Source of the DNA: Limimaricola sp964022235
GTDB taxonomy: Bacteria; Pseudomonadota; Alphaproteobacteria; Rhodobacterales; Rhodobacteraceae
Direction: 5' to 3'
Length of the DNA stretch: 64,000 nt
Assembly: GCF_964022235.1 (NCBI RefSeq)
Contig: NZ_CAXHZL010000003.1
Location: 1-64,000, forward strand
Part shown: one piece after another, positions 25,959 through 35,202 of the stretch
Layout of the letters: every line of letters starts with the position of its first letter
How positions within the stretch are numbered: the first letter of the stretch is position 1
The notes under the pieces: model-generated
What the model was told of the DNA's origin: nothing
The model's input: only the letters and a program-made list of their open reading frames with translations
The model's database searches: none
Position numbers and translations under genes: made by a program

Positions 25959-27794
25959 ATGACCGGCGGGGACAAGCTGCCCGTCCTCGCCTTTTCCACG
26001 CCCCGAAGCCTCCGTTCCCGGCCCCGCGCCGCCGATCCCCGCCAGCTTGCGCAGGCGGCCGAGGCCTTGCGGCAGGCCACGCAAGGCGAGCCGGCGGCCG
26101 CAGGGGCTGGCATGGCATCGCCTGCGGCTGAACAGCCCGCACGGGAAGAGAGCTTTACTCCCATCGGCATCCCCCGCTGGCGGGCGGGTCCCCGCACGCC
26201 GCGCGAGCAGGCGAGCAGCGGAGCGACCGAGGCCTCGCCCGAGGGCGGCATCGACACCACGGAGGATGCCTCCATCCCACGGCGCATCCTGTCGCTGCAT
26301 CTGCCGCGTTTCGCGATCGAGCGCTGGCAGGTGCAGGCCGCGCGCAATGGTGAGGCGCTGCCCGAGGACACGCCGCTGGCGCTGGCGCTTGAAGGGCCGC
26401 ATGGACCGGTAATCCACGCGGTGAACGATGCCGCGCAGGCCTTGGGCCTCGCCCCCGGCGCGCGTGTCGTCGACATGCGCGCGCTCTGCCCCGAACTGCG
26501 CACCCGCTTCGCCGATCCGCGCGCAGACGCCGCCGCCTTGCAGCGGCTCATGCTCTGGGCCCGGCGCTGGTGTCCGTGGACGGCGGTGGACGGCGCGGAT
26601 GCGCTGATCTTAGACGTCACCGGCTCGGACCATCTCTGGGGCGGCGAAGCGGCGATGCTCGCCGAGATCGAGACGCGCCTCGCCGGCCTCGGCCTCACCG
26701 CCCGCGCCGCCATCGCGCCGACTCGCGGCGCGGCTTGGGCGCTGGCGCGCTTCGCCCCGGCGATCTGCGGCCCGGGCGACATGGAGGCGCGCACCGATCC
26801 CTTGCCCGCCGCGGCCCTGCGCCTCGGCGCGGCCACGGTGCAGACGCTCGATCGATTGGGCCTGTCGAGCATCGGCGCGCTGCGCGCCGTGCCGCGCCTG
26901 TCGCTCGCACGGCGGTTTCGCGCGGGTCCGCCCGACACCGATCCGCTTTTGCGCCTCGATCAGCTGTCGGGCCGCACGCCCGAGCCGGTCGACAGCCCCG
27001 ACGACCCGCCGCGCTTTGCCGTGCAGGCCAAGCTCTCCGAGCCGGTGATCGACCCGGTACCGCACCTGCCCGCGCTGGGCGAAGAGCTTTGTGCCGGTCT
27101 GATCGCGGCGGGCTTTGGCGCGCGTCGCCTCGCGCTGGCGCTGTATCGCACCGATGGCGAAGTGGCGCAGGCGCAGGCCGCGACCTCGCAGCCCTCGCGC
27201 GATCCGGCCCATATGGTGCGGCTGTTCGAGGGGCGGCTCGAGGGGCTTGATCCAGGCTTTGGCTTCGACCTGATCACGTTGACCGCGCTGGTGGCCGAGG
27301 CTCTGCCCACCCGTCAGCGCCGTCTCGACGGGTCAGCCGAGAACGCCGACGACCTCGCGCGGCTGATCGACCGGCTCTCGGCCCGCTTTGGTGTGCGCGC
27401 CCTGACCCGCCCCCTGCCCGCGCCGAGCCATATCCCCGAGCGTCAGACGCTCTGGCTCCCGGCGCTGCACGTGACGCCACACCGCTTCGTGCCACAGCCC
27501 GATCGGCCCCTGCGATTGTTCGAGCCGCCAGAAGAAGTGCGCGTGCTCTACGCCGTGCCCGAAGGCCCGCCCGCGCAGTTCGTCTGGCGCAGGCAAAGAC
27601 TGCGCGTCGCGCGCTTTGCCGGGCCCGAGCGGATCGCACCCGAGTGGTGGCGCGACAGGCCCGGCACGCGTCTGCGCGACTACTTCCGCATCGAGGATCA
27701 CACCGGACGACGGTTCTGGCTCTACCGCGAAGGGCTATTGGGTGACGGGCGCGGGGCCGAGCCGCGCTGGTTCGTCCACGGCGCCTTTGCGTGA
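25959..27794 (+). CDS. imuB: ImuB, catalytically dead Y-family polymerase subunit
   Basis: Adapter of the SOS mutasome that links DnaE2 to the beta clamp. The Y-polymerase-like core starts at RRILSLHLPRFAIERW near residue 106 and lacks the acidic metal site (DxD-type residues replaced by Leu/His), typical of ImuB. The C-terminal part includes RTPEPVDSPDDPPRF. An extra ~100-residue Ala/Pro/Arg-rich N-terminus precedes the core; no ATG or GTG starts at the core, so at least part is real. Met at 25959 is chosen; 25920 and 26112 are alternatives. Confidence 0.85.
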   Translation: MTGGDKLPVLAFSTPRSLRSRPRAADPRQLAQAAEALRQATQGEPAAAGAGMASPAAEQPAREESFTPIGIPRWRAGPRTPREQASSGATEASPEGGIDTTEDASIPRRILSLHLPRFAIERWQVQAARNGEALPEDTPLALALEGPHGPVIHAVNDAAQALGLAPGARVVDMRALCPELRTRFADPRADAAALQRLMLWARRWCPWTAVDGADALILDVTGSDHLWGGEAAMLAEIETRLAGLGLTARAAIAPTRGAAWALARFAPAICGPGDMEARTDPLPAAALRLGAATVQTLDRLGLSSIGALRAVPRLSLARRFRAGPPDTDPLLRLDQLSGRTPEPVDSPDDPPRFAVQAKLSEPVIDPVPHLPALGEELCAGLIAAGFGARRLALALYRTDGEVAQAQAATSQPSRDPAHMVRLFEGRLEGLDPGFGFDLITLTALVAEALPTRQRRLDGSAENADDLARLIDRLSARFGVRALTRPLPAPSHIPERQTLWLPALHVTPHRFVPQPDRPLRLFEPPEEVRVLYAVPEGPPAQFVWRRQRLRVARFAGPERIAPEWWRDRPGTRLRDYFRIEDHTGRRFWLYREGLLGDGRGAEPRWFVHGAFA

Positions 27795-27804
27795 GGGGGG
27801 CCGG

Positions 27805-30800
27805 ATGCCGGAAATCGAGAAACACCCCCGCCGCGACGTGGCCCCCGAGGCGGAGTTCCCGCCGAACCCGATGTCTTCTTACGTCGAGCTGGGTCTCGCC
27901 TCGTGCTTTTCCTTCCTGCGCGGGGCCTCCGACGCGGTGGATCTTGCCGTCACCGCGTGGGCGGCGGGTTACGACGCGCTGGGCATCGCCGATCTCAACA
28001 CGCTGGCGGGCGTGGTGCGGATGCATGTCGCGGCAAAACGCGTGAATGTCAGGCCGGTGATCGGCGCGCGTCTCGCGCTGGTCTCCGGTGAGGTGTTCCT
28101 TGCCTATCCAGAGGACCGCGCCGCCTATGGCCGTCTTTCGGGGCTGCTCTCCAAGGGCAAGATGCGTGACGCGGAGGGGCGCTGGCAGAAGAAGGGGGTC
28201 TGCGACATCACCCTGAGCGACCTCGCGGATCATGCCGAAGGGCTGCGGCTGATCCTCGTGCCGCCCGAGGATACGGCGGAACTGGAGGCGGCTCTACCCC
28301 GCCTTCTGCACCGCCTGCCCACGCTGACCCATATCGCTGCCTCGCATCTTTATCGTGGCGATGACCGCGCCCGGATCAACGCGCTCGACCGCCATGCCCG
28401 CGCCGCCGGGCTGTCTCTCATGGCCACGAACGACGTGCTCTACCACGCGCCGGACCGCCGGCCGTTACAGGACGTGATGGCCTGCATCCGCGAGGGCGTG
28501 ACGCTGGCCGAGGCCGCACCGAAGCTTTTGCCCAACGCCGAGCGGCACCTGAAGTCACCCGAAGCGATGGCGCGGCTCTTTGCCGAATGGCCCCACGCGA
28601 TCCGCGCCACGCGGCTGATCGCAGACGCCTGCCGCTTCGATCTCGAAGAGCTGGCCTATGAATACCCGCGCGAGGTGGTGCCCGAGGGGCGCAGCCCGCA
28701 GGACTATCTGGAACGGCTGACATGGGACGGAGCGGCGCTGCGTTGGCCCGAGGGCATCCCTCCTGCCACCCGCGCGACACTTCGAAAGGAACTGGCGATG
28801 ATCGCCAAGCTCGACATCGCGCGGTATTTCCTGACCATCCACGACATCATCCGTTTCGCGCGCGAAACAGCCCAGCCGCCGATCCTGTGCCAAGGCCGCG
28901 GCTCGGCGGCGAACTCGGCCGTGTGCTTCGTGCTGGGTATCACCGCCGTCGACCCGGCGCAGCACCAGCTTCTGTTCGAGCGCTTCATCTCCGAAGAACG
29001 GCGGGAGCCGCCCGACATCGACGTCGATTTCGAGCATGAGCGGCGCGAGGAGGTGATCCAGCACATCTATGCCAAGTATGGCCGCGACCGCGCAGGGCTC
29101 TGCGCCACGGTGATCCACTACCGCCCCCGAAGCGCGATCCGCGAAGTCGGCAAGGTGATGGGCCTGTCAGAGGATGTGACCGGCGCGCTGGCCAAGACCG
29201 TCTGGGGCCAGTGGGGCAGCGGCATCGCCGAGGAGAACGTGCGCGAGGCCGGTCTGGACCCGCATGATCCGCTCTTGCGAAAGGCGCTGCTGCTCGCAGG
29301 GCAGATGGTCGGGATGCCGCGCCATCTGAGCCAGCACGTCGGCGGCTTCATCCTGACCGAGCGGCCCCTGACCGAGACCGTGCCCATCGGCAACGGCGCC
29401 ATGGCCGACCGCAGCTTCATCGAATGGGACAAGGACGACATCGACGCGTTGGGCATTCTCAAGGTCGATATCCTGGCGCTGGGCATGCTGACCTGCATCC
29501 GCAAGGGGTTCGATCTGATCGCGGCGCATTGGGGCCGGCGCGAGGATCTCGCCTCGATCCCGCGCGAGGATCCACGCGTCTTCGACATGCTGTGCCGCGC
29601 CGACAGCCTCGGCGTGTTTCAGGTCGAGAGCCGGGCGCAGATGAACATGCTGCCCCGGCTGCGCCCGCGCTCCTTCTACGATCTCGTCATACAGGTCGCC
29701 ATCGTCCGCCCCGGCCCGATCCAAGGCGACATGGTGCACCCCTACCTGCGCCGGAGGGCGGGCGAAGAGGCCGTCGAATACCCCTCGCCCGGTCACCCGC
29801 ACGATCCTTCGGAGTTGAAATCTATTCTCGGCCGGACGCTGGGCGTGCCAATCTTTCAAGAGCAGGCGATGAAGATCGCCATCGACGCCGCGCGGTTTTC
29901 GCCCGCCGAGGCGAACGAGCTTCGCAAGGCCATGGCCACCTTTCGCTCGCGTGGCACCATCGCGCTTTTGCAGGAGAAGATGGTCGGACGCATGGTGGCG
30001 CGCGGTTATGACGAGGAGTTCGCGACGCGCTGCTTCGAACAGATCAAGGGTTTTGGCGAATACGGCTTTCCCGAGAGCCACGCGGCGAGTTTCGCGCATC
30101 TGGTCTATGTCTCGTCATGGTTGAAGTGCCATTTTCCCGGGGCCTTCGGCGCGGCATTGCTGAACTCCCAACCCATGGGCTTTTACGCCCCCGCCCAAAT
30201 CGTACGCGACATGCGCGAGCATGGGGTGGAGGTGCGCGGCGTCGACGTGAACCTGTCGGAGTGGGACTGCACCTTGGAGCCGATCTCGACCGGGGGCTTC
30301 GCGGTGCGGCTGGGGCTGCGGATGGTGGGGGGGCTGGCGGCGGAGGCGGCGGCGCGGATCGTGGTGGCGCGCGACGCGCCGTTCGAGACTTTGGAGGACC
30401 TCAAGACCCGCACCGGCCTCGGGGTGGCGGTGATCCGCAGGCTGGCCTCGGCGGATGCGATGCGCTCGATGTTCCTCGATCGACGGCAGGCGCTGTGGGA
30501 GGCGCGCGGCCTGAAGGACGCACCCGACCTGCCGCTGTTTCGCGAGGCGCGCGACGAAGGCGTGGAGGTGGCCGTGCCACTCCCGGTCATGCCGGTCTGC
30601 GAGCAGGTGGTGGCCGATTACCAGACGCTGCGCCTGTCGCTGAAGGCCCATCCCATGGCCTTCTTGCGCAAGAGTCTCCGCGCGCAAGGCTATGCCAGCG
30701 CCGCCGATCTGAACCGGGCCGGTCAGGGCCAGCGCCTGAAGCTCGCGGGGCTGGTGCTGATCCGCCAGAAGCCCGGCAGTGCCAAGGGCGTGTGCTTTAT

Positions 30801-31128
30801 CACGCTGGAGGATGAAACCGGCGTCGCCAACCTCGTGGTCTGGCCCAAGGTCATGGCGCAGTTCCGCCGCACGGTGATGCAGGCGCGGCTTCTGGTGGTG
30901 GAAGGCTATGTGCAGCGTGACGTGGAGATCGTGCATTTCGTGGCACAGCGGCTGGAAGACCGCTCGGATGCGCTGTTGCGCCTCGCACCGGGGGGATTCA
31001 CGCCGCCGCTGAGCCACGCCGACGCGGTAAAGAACCCGGTCCAAGGCTCGGCCCGCGGCAGCGGCGCACCCGCGAACGGGCATCCGCGCAATGTGCAGAT
31101 CATACCGAAAAGCCGGGATTTTCATTAG
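27805..31128 (+). CDS. dnaE2: Error-prone DNA polymerase, DnaE2
   Basis: A 1107-residue alpha-type replicative polymerase used for translesion synthesis after DNA damage. It has an N-terminal PHP domain (SYVELGLASCFSFLRGAS), the catalytic aspartates in PDIDVDFEH (residues 404-408), VIRP-type palm/finger motifs (IVRPGPIQGDMVHPYL, FGEYGFPESHAASFA) and a C-terminal OB-fold (KLAGLVLIRQKPGSAKGV). GAGGGGGGCC precedes its ATG, 10 bases after imuB. Under LexA control through the upstream box. Confidence 0.96.
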   Translation: MPEIEKHPRRDVAPEAEFPPNPMSSYVELGLASCFSFLRGASDAVDLAVTAWAAGYDALGIADLNTLAGVVRMHVAAKRVNVRPVIGARLALVSGEVFLAYPEDRAAYGRLSGLLSKGKMRDAEGRWQKKGVCDITLSDLADHAEGLRLILVPPEDTAELEAALPRLLHRLPTLTHIAASHLYRGDDRARINALDRHARAAGLSLMATNDVLYHAPDRRPLQDVMACIREGVTLAEAAPKLLPNAERHLKSPEAMARLFAEWPHAIRATRLIADACRFDLEELAYEYPREVVPEGRSPQDYLERLTWDGAALRWPEGIPPATRATLRKELAMIAKLDIARYFLTIHDIIRFARETAQPPILCQGRGSAANSAVCFVLGITAVDPAQHQLLFERFISEERREPPDIDVDFEHERREEVIQHIYAKYGRDRAGLCATVIHYRPRSAIREVGKVMGLSEDVTGALAKTVWGQWGSGIAEENVREAGLDPHDPLLRKALLLAGQMVGMPRHLSQHVGGFILTERPLTETVPIGNGAMADRSFIEWDKDDIDALGILKVDILALGMLTCIRKGFDLIAAHWGRREDLASIPREDPRVFDMLCRADSLGVFQVESRAQMNMLPRLRPRSFYDLVIQVAIVRPGPIQGDMVHPYLRRRAGEEAVEYPSPGHPHDPSELKSILGRTLGVPIFQEQAMKIAIDAARFSPAEANELRKAMATFRSRGTIALLQEKMVGRMVARGYDEEFATRCFEQIKGFGEYGFPESHAASFAHLVYVSSWLKCHFPGAFGAALLNSQPMGFYAPAQIVRDMREHGVEVRGVDVNLSEWDCTLEPISTGGFAVRLGLRMVGGLAAEAAARIVVARDAPFETLEDLKTRTGLGVAVIRRLASADAMRSMFLDRRQALWEARGLKDAPDLPLFREARDEGVEVAVPLPVMPVCEQVVADYQTLRLSLKAHPMAFLRKSLRAQGYASAADLNRAGQGQRLKLAGLVLIRQKPGSAKGVCFITLEDETGVANLVVWPKVMAQFRRTVMQARLLVVEGYVQRDVEIVHFVAQRLEDRSDALLRLAPGGFTPPLSHADAVKNPVQGSARGSGAPANGHPRNVQIIPKSRDFH

Positions 31129-31150
31129 CGTGGAGAACGCTCTCCACGCT
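31127..31150 (+). terminator. Terminator of the imuA-imuB-dnaE2 operon
   Basis: AGCGTGGAGA at 31127-31136 pairs perfectly with TCTCCACGCT at 31141-31150 around a 4-base loop, overlapping the dnaE2 stop. The following CCCCATTTCT has only a short T run. Confidence 0.6.
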
Positions 31151-31190
31151 CCCCATTTCTCGAAACCCGGACCCGGTGCCGCCGGACAGT

Positions 31191-31973
31191 TCAGGCGCTG
31201 CGTCGTTCCTGCGCCACCGGCAGCTTCTTGTCGGCCCAAGCTTGCGCTGCCGCCCCGAACGCCTCGAACAACGGGCGCGACACCGGATCGCCGCCTGCGT
31301 TCCATTCGGGGTGCCACTGAACCGACAAGGTAAAGCCCGGCGCGCCTTCGACATAAAGCGCCTCGGGCGTGCCGTCGGGGGCGTGGCCATCGATGACGAT
31401 ACGGCGGCCGGGCTGGTTCACACCCTGCCCGTGCAGCGTGTTGGTCATCACCTCGCGCGCGCCGAACAGCCGGTGGAACGGGCCGCCTTCGGTCAATGTC
31501 ACCACGTGGCGCAGCGCGAACTTCTCCTCGAGCGTGCCGTCGGGGGGCATGCGGTGGTTGGTGCGCCCCGGCAGGTCACGGATCTCGGGATACAAGGACC
31601 CACCCATCGCCACGTTGACCTCCTGAAAGCCGCGGCAGATGCCCAAAAATGGCTGACCACGCTCCACGCAGGCGCGCACGAGCGGCAGAGTGACCGCATC
31701 GCGCGAGCGATCGAAAGCTCCGTGCGCGGGCGTCTCTTCTTCGCCGTATTCATCCGGGTGGACATTGGGTCGCCCGCCGGTGAGCAGAAAGCCGTCGCAG
31801 GCCTCGAGCAAATCCGCCACCGAGACGAGCTTGGGGTCGGCGGGGATCACCAGAGGCAGGCCGCCCGCAACCTGCGACACGGCCGAGGAGTTCATCGCGC
31901 CGCCGCCATGGGTGACGTAATGGCCGTCGATGACATGGTTGTTGCCGATAATTCCGATGACGGGACGGGTCAT
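31191..31973 (-). CDS. Class I glutamine amidotransferase, PuuD/peptidase C26-like
   Basis: A 260-residue hydrolase similar to gamma-glutamyl-GABA hydrolase of putrescine degradation. The nucleophile Cys113 is in FLGICRGFQEVN, with LLTGGRPNVHPDEY before it and the catalytic His-Glu in SVQWHPEW near residue 220. Alternative: gamma-glutamylputrescine-like or other GGH. The start follows CCGGAGCG. The ornithine decarboxylase gene 15 kb away hints at polyamine turnover but does not prove it. Confidence 0.82.
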   Translation of the reverse strand: MTRPVIGIIGNNHVIDGHYVTHGGGAMNSSAVSQVAGGLPLVIPADPKLVSVADLLEACDGFLLTGGRPNVHPDEYGEEETPAHGAFDRSRDAVTLPLVRACVERGQPFLGICRGFQEVNVAMGGSLYPEIRDLPGRTNHRMPPDGTLEEKFALRHVVTLTEGGPFHRLFGAREVMTNTLHGQGVNQPGRRIVIDGHAPDGTPEALYVEGAPGFTLSVQWHPEWNAGGDPVSRPLFEAFGAAAQAWADKKLPVAQERRSA

Positions 31974-32030
31974 GATCGCTCCGGTTGCTGTCCCCTACAG
32001 ATATACAGCCAAAGCCCTTCTGAAAAGCAT

Positions 32031-32059
32031 CGCGCGGCCCGGAAGACCCGGACCGCGCG
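32031..32059 (-). terminator. Hairpin downstream of the GlcG-like gene
   Basis: CGCGCGG at 32031-32037 pairs with CCGCGCG at 32053-32059, with inner CCGG pairing. On the minus strand it is followed by ATGCTTTT, consistent with ending the glcB-glcG transcript. Confidence 0.5.
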
Positions 32060-32093
32060 CACATCTGCCGTCAATAAAGGCACATGAGAAGGC

Positions 32094-32525
32094 TCAGGCG
32101 TCGCCCTTCAGCCCCGCCGCTTCGATCCCCGCGAGCGCCGCCGCGGCGTCGTTGTCGGAGGTATCACCGGTGACGCCGACGGCGCCCAGAATCGCACCGT
32201 CGGCACCGCGCACGATGACGCCGCCGGGGACCGGCACGACCTTGCCGCCGAAGGCGCCGTTGGCCGCCGTCATAAAGTAGTGCTGCGCCTCGGCGCGGGC
32301 CATCTGCGCCGAGCCGGGCATGCCCAGCATCACGGCGCCGTAGGCCTTGCCCTCGGCGATGGCATAACGGCCCGGTGCCGCCCCGTCCTCACGCTCGAAG
32401 GCGAGCGGGTGGCCGCCCGCGTCCAGCACGATCACCGACATGGGCTTGAGCCCCATCTCGTGCGACTTGGCGAGGGTTTCGCGGATGATGGTGCGGGCGG
32501 CGTCGATGTTGAGAGCGGACATCAT
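32094..32525 (-). CDS. GlcG/HbpS-like (DUF336) protein
   Basis: A 143-residue protein of the GlcG/haem-binding-protein family: LDAGGHPLAFEREDGA near residue 35, AEGKAYGAVMLGMPG, and the C-terminal GGVIVRGADGAILGAVGVTGD. Family members sit next to glycolate/malate synthase genes; the function is uncertain, possibly a small-molecule or haem binder. Its ATG overlaps the glcB stop, so they are translationally coupled. A second ATG follows immediately. Confidence 0.83.
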   Translation of the reverse strand: MMSALNIDAARTIIRETLAKSHEMGLKPMSVIVLDAGGHPLAFEREDGAAPGRYAIAEGKAYGAVMLGMPGSAQMARAEAQHYFMTAANGAFGGKVVPVPGGVIVRGADGAILGAVGVTGDTSDNDAAAALAGIEAAGLKGDA

Positions 32526-34684
32526 GCAGTCTCCAGGTTCTTGAGTTCGAGACGACGGCGGTGCAACACCGGCTCGGTGTAGCCCGAGGGCTGCTCCCGG
32601 CCCTCGAAGACGAGGTCGCAGGCCGCCTGAAAGGCAAGGCTGTCGAAATGCGGCGCCATCGGCTTGTAGGCGGCGTCGCCTTCGTTCTGACGGTCCACCA
32701 CTTCGGCCATCTTCTTCATCGCCGCCATCACCTGATCTCGGGTGACAACGCCGTGGTGCAGCCAGTTGGCCAGCGCCTGCGACGAGATCCGGCAGGTCGC
32801 GCGGTCTTCCATCAGGCCCACATCATTGATGTCGGGCACCTTGGAACAGCCGACACCCTGATCGATCCAGCGCACCACGTAGCCCAGGATGCCCTGCGCG
32901 TTGTTCTCGATCTCGCGCTGGACCTCGGCTTCGTCGAAGTTGCGGCCCGTGGCCAGCGGGATCGTCAGCAGATCCTCGAGCGTGCCGCGCGCGCCGCCCT
33001 TGGCGATCTCGTCCTGCCGCGCCAGCACGTCGACATGGTGGTAATGCGTGGCGTGCAGTGTCGCGGCGGTCGGCGACGGCACCCAGGCGCAGGTGGCGCC
33101 GGCCTTGGGGTGGCCGATCTTCTGGTCGAGCATGTCGGCCATCCGGTCGGGCATGGCCCACATGCCCTTGCCGATCTGCGCCTTGCCCTTCAGGCCACAA
33201 GCCAAGCCGATGTCGACGTTGCGGTCTTCGTAGGACTGGATCCAGGCCGAGGATTTCATCTCGCCCTTGGGGACCATCGGACCCGCTTCCATCGAGGTGT
33301 GGATCTCGTCACCGGTGCGATCGAGGAAGCCGGTGTTGATGAAGGCCACGCGGTTCTTCGCGGCCCGGATGCATTCCTTGAGGTTGGCCGAGGTGCGGCG
33401 CTCCTCGTCCATGATGCCGAGCTTGACGGTGTATTGCGGCAGGCCGAGCATCTTCTCGACGGCCGAGAACATCTCGTCCGAAAGCTTCACTTCGTCGGGG
33501 CCATGCATCTTGGGCTTCACGATGTAGACCGAGCCCGTGGTCGAGTTGCGCGGGCCGTCCTCTTTCTTGAGGTCATGCATGGCGATGAGCACGGTGATCA
33601 CCGCATCCATCAGTCCCTCGGAGATCTCGTCGTCGCCGTCGAGGATCGCGGGATTGGTCATCAGGTGGCCGACGTTGCGCACCAGCATCAGCGAGCGGCC
33701 CTTGACGGTCTTTTCCGACCCGTCGGGCGCGGTGAAATTGCGGTCGCCTTCCATGCGGCGGGTCATCTCCTCACCGCCCTTCTTGAAGCTGGCCGAGAGC
33801 GTGCCCTGCATCAGGCCAAGCCAGTTGCGATAGGCCAGAACCTTGTCCTCGGCATCGACGGCGGCGACGGAATCCTCGCAATCCATGATGGTCGAAACGG
33901 CGCTTTCGAGCCGGATATCCGAGATGCCGGCACGGTCGGAGCCGCCGATCTGGCTCGACGGGTCGACGACGATCTCGATCAGCAGGCCGTTCTTTTCCAG
34001 AAGAACCCGCAGATCGGCGACGCCATCGGTGGTCGAGCCCGCGAACTGCTCGGGCTCCTTCAGGCCATGCTCGGCGTCGCCCTTGCAGGCCACGAGCGTG
34101 CCGCCCTTGATCTCGAGCCGGTCGATCTCGGCCCAAGACGAGCCATCGAGTGGCGCGACCTCGTCGAGGTGGCGGCGGCCCCAAGCGATGACATCGGCGC
34201 CGCGCGCCTCGTCATAGCCCTTGCCCTGCGGCAGGCTGCCCAGCGCGTCGGTGCCGTAGAGCGCATCGTAAAGGCTGCCCCAACGCGCATTGGCGGCGTT
34301 GAGCGCAAAGCGCGCGTTGGTGATCGGCACCACGAGCTGCGGACCGGGGGTATAGGCGATCTCGGGGTCGGTATCCTTGGTGCCGATCTCGAAGTCGTCG
34401 CCCTGGGGCACGAGATAGCCGATGCCCTCCAGCATCTGGCGATATTCGGCCGAGTCGAGTTGCTGGCCCTTGCGCGACGAATGCCAAGCGTCGATTTCGG
34501 CCTGCAACTTGGAGCGCGTCGAAAGCGCCTCGCGGATGCGCGGGCCAAAATCCTGCGCCAGCGCGGCAAATCCTTTCCAGAAGTCGTCGGCGTCGATCCC
34601 CGTCCCCGGAAGCGCCTCATCCTTGACGAAAGCCACCAGTTCGGGGGCCACCATCAATCCGTGCTTGTCGATCCTCTCGGCCAT
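32522..34684 (-). CDS. glcB: Malate synthase G
   Basis: Condenses glyoxylate and acetyl-CoA to malate in the glyoxylate route. The 720-residue single chain matches the G isoform in length and in motifs: TIMDCEDSVAAVD near residue 268, SLMLVRNVGHLMTN, GIMDEERRTSANL (catalytic region) and WAMPDRMADML. CGAGGAGGAG precedes the ATG at 34684, a strong ribosome site, so an upstream in-frame ATG at 34744 is rejected. Confidence 0.97.
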   Translation of the reverse strand: MAERIDKHGLMVAPELVAFVKDEALPGTGIDADDFWKGFAALAQDFGPRIREALSTRSKLQAEIDAWHSSRKGQQLDSAEYRQMLEGIGYLVPQGDDFEIGTKDTDPEIAYTPGPQLVVPITNARFALNAANARWGSLYDALYGTDALGSLPQGKGYDEARGADVIAWGRRHLDEVAPLDGSSWAEIDRLEIKGGTLVACKGDAEHGLKEPEQFAGSTTDGVADLRVLLEKNGLLIEIVVDPSSQIGGSDRAGISDIRLESAVSTIMDCEDSVAAVDAEDKVLAYRNWLGLMQGTLSASFKKGGEEMTRRMEGDRNFTAPDGSEKTVKGRSLMLVRNVGHLMTNPAILDGDDEISEGLMDAVITVLIAMHDLKKEDGPRNSTTGSVYIVKPKMHGPDEVKLSDEMFSAVEKMLGLPQYTVKLGIMDEERRTSANLKECIRAAKNRVAFINTGFLDRTGDEIHTSMEAGPMVPKGEMKSSAWIQSYEDRNVDIGLACGLKGKAQIGKGMWAMPDRMADMLDQKIGHPKAGATCAWVPSPTAATLHATHYHHVDVLARQDEIAKGGARGTLEDLLTIPLATGRNFDEAEVQREIENNAQGILGYVVRWIDQGVGCSKVPDINDVGLMEDRATCRISSQALANWLHHGVVTRDQVMAAMKKMAEVVDRQNEGDAAYKPMAPHFDSLAFQAACDLVFEGREQPSGYTEPVLHRRRLELKNLETA

Positions 34685-34765
34685 CTGCCTCTCCTCCTCG
34701 CATACGGTTGTGCATTGGCTAATCCATCCCGAGGGGACCGGCAACTAGATGCCACCGTCACGCGA

Positions 34766-34795
34766 AAAGGCGCGGGCCATGCTGCCCGCGCCTTT
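34766..34795 (-). terminator. Terminator of the 86-residue membrane protein gene
   Basis: AAAGGCGCGGGC at 34766-34777 pairs with GCCCGCGCCTTT at 34784-34795; on the minus strand it runs into TTTTCGCG. Confidence 0.75.
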
Positions 34796-34816
34796 CGTCT
34801 CCCCTTCGGGGCGTCG

Positions 34817-35077
34817 TTACTGTGGCGGCGGTGCCGGTGTCTCGTCGGCAAGCTGTTCGGGCGCACCGACGGTTTCGGCGTTGTCGTTGATCTCGACCTC
34901 ACCGCTGCCGACGGCCTCGACGGTTGCTTCGGCCTCCGGCTCGTTGCCTTGGCCAAAGCCGATGAAGACCAGAAACAGGATCAGCAGCACGCCGAAGATG
35001 GCGACGATCGCCATGCCAACGAGCGGACCCTTGTGCTGCTTTTCCTGCTTTTCGACGTCTGTGTTTGGGGCGGACAT
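34817..35077 (-). CDS. Small single-pass membrane protein, function unknown
   Basis: An 86-residue protein with a charged N-terminus (residues 1-17, Lys/Glu-rich), one transmembrane helix (GMAIVAIFGVLLILFLVFIG) and an acidic, Pro-rich C-terminal tail. GAGGAGA lies before the ATG and a clean hairpin terminator follows, so it is very likely a real monocistronic gene. I do not recognise a family. Divergent from pepN. Confidence 0.75.
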   Translation of the reverse strand: MSAPNTDVEKQEKQHKGPLVGMAIVAIFGVLLILFLVFIGFGQGNEPEAEATVEAVGSGEVEINDNAETVGAPEQLADETPAPPPQ

Positions 35078-35202
35078 GTCATTTCTCCTCGAAAGGGTGC
35101 CGCGCCGGCAGTCGCGGTCACGGTCGGGGGCGCGCTTGAAGACCCCCTGTTGCGGCCCTAACGTCCCGCAGGCCCCGAAGGTTCAGCGAAAGGTTCCCGG
35201 AC

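Noticed and set aside
32561..35161. 866-codon plus-strand ORF
   Set aside because: Antisense to malate synthase G; composition is that of a GC-rich shadow frame.
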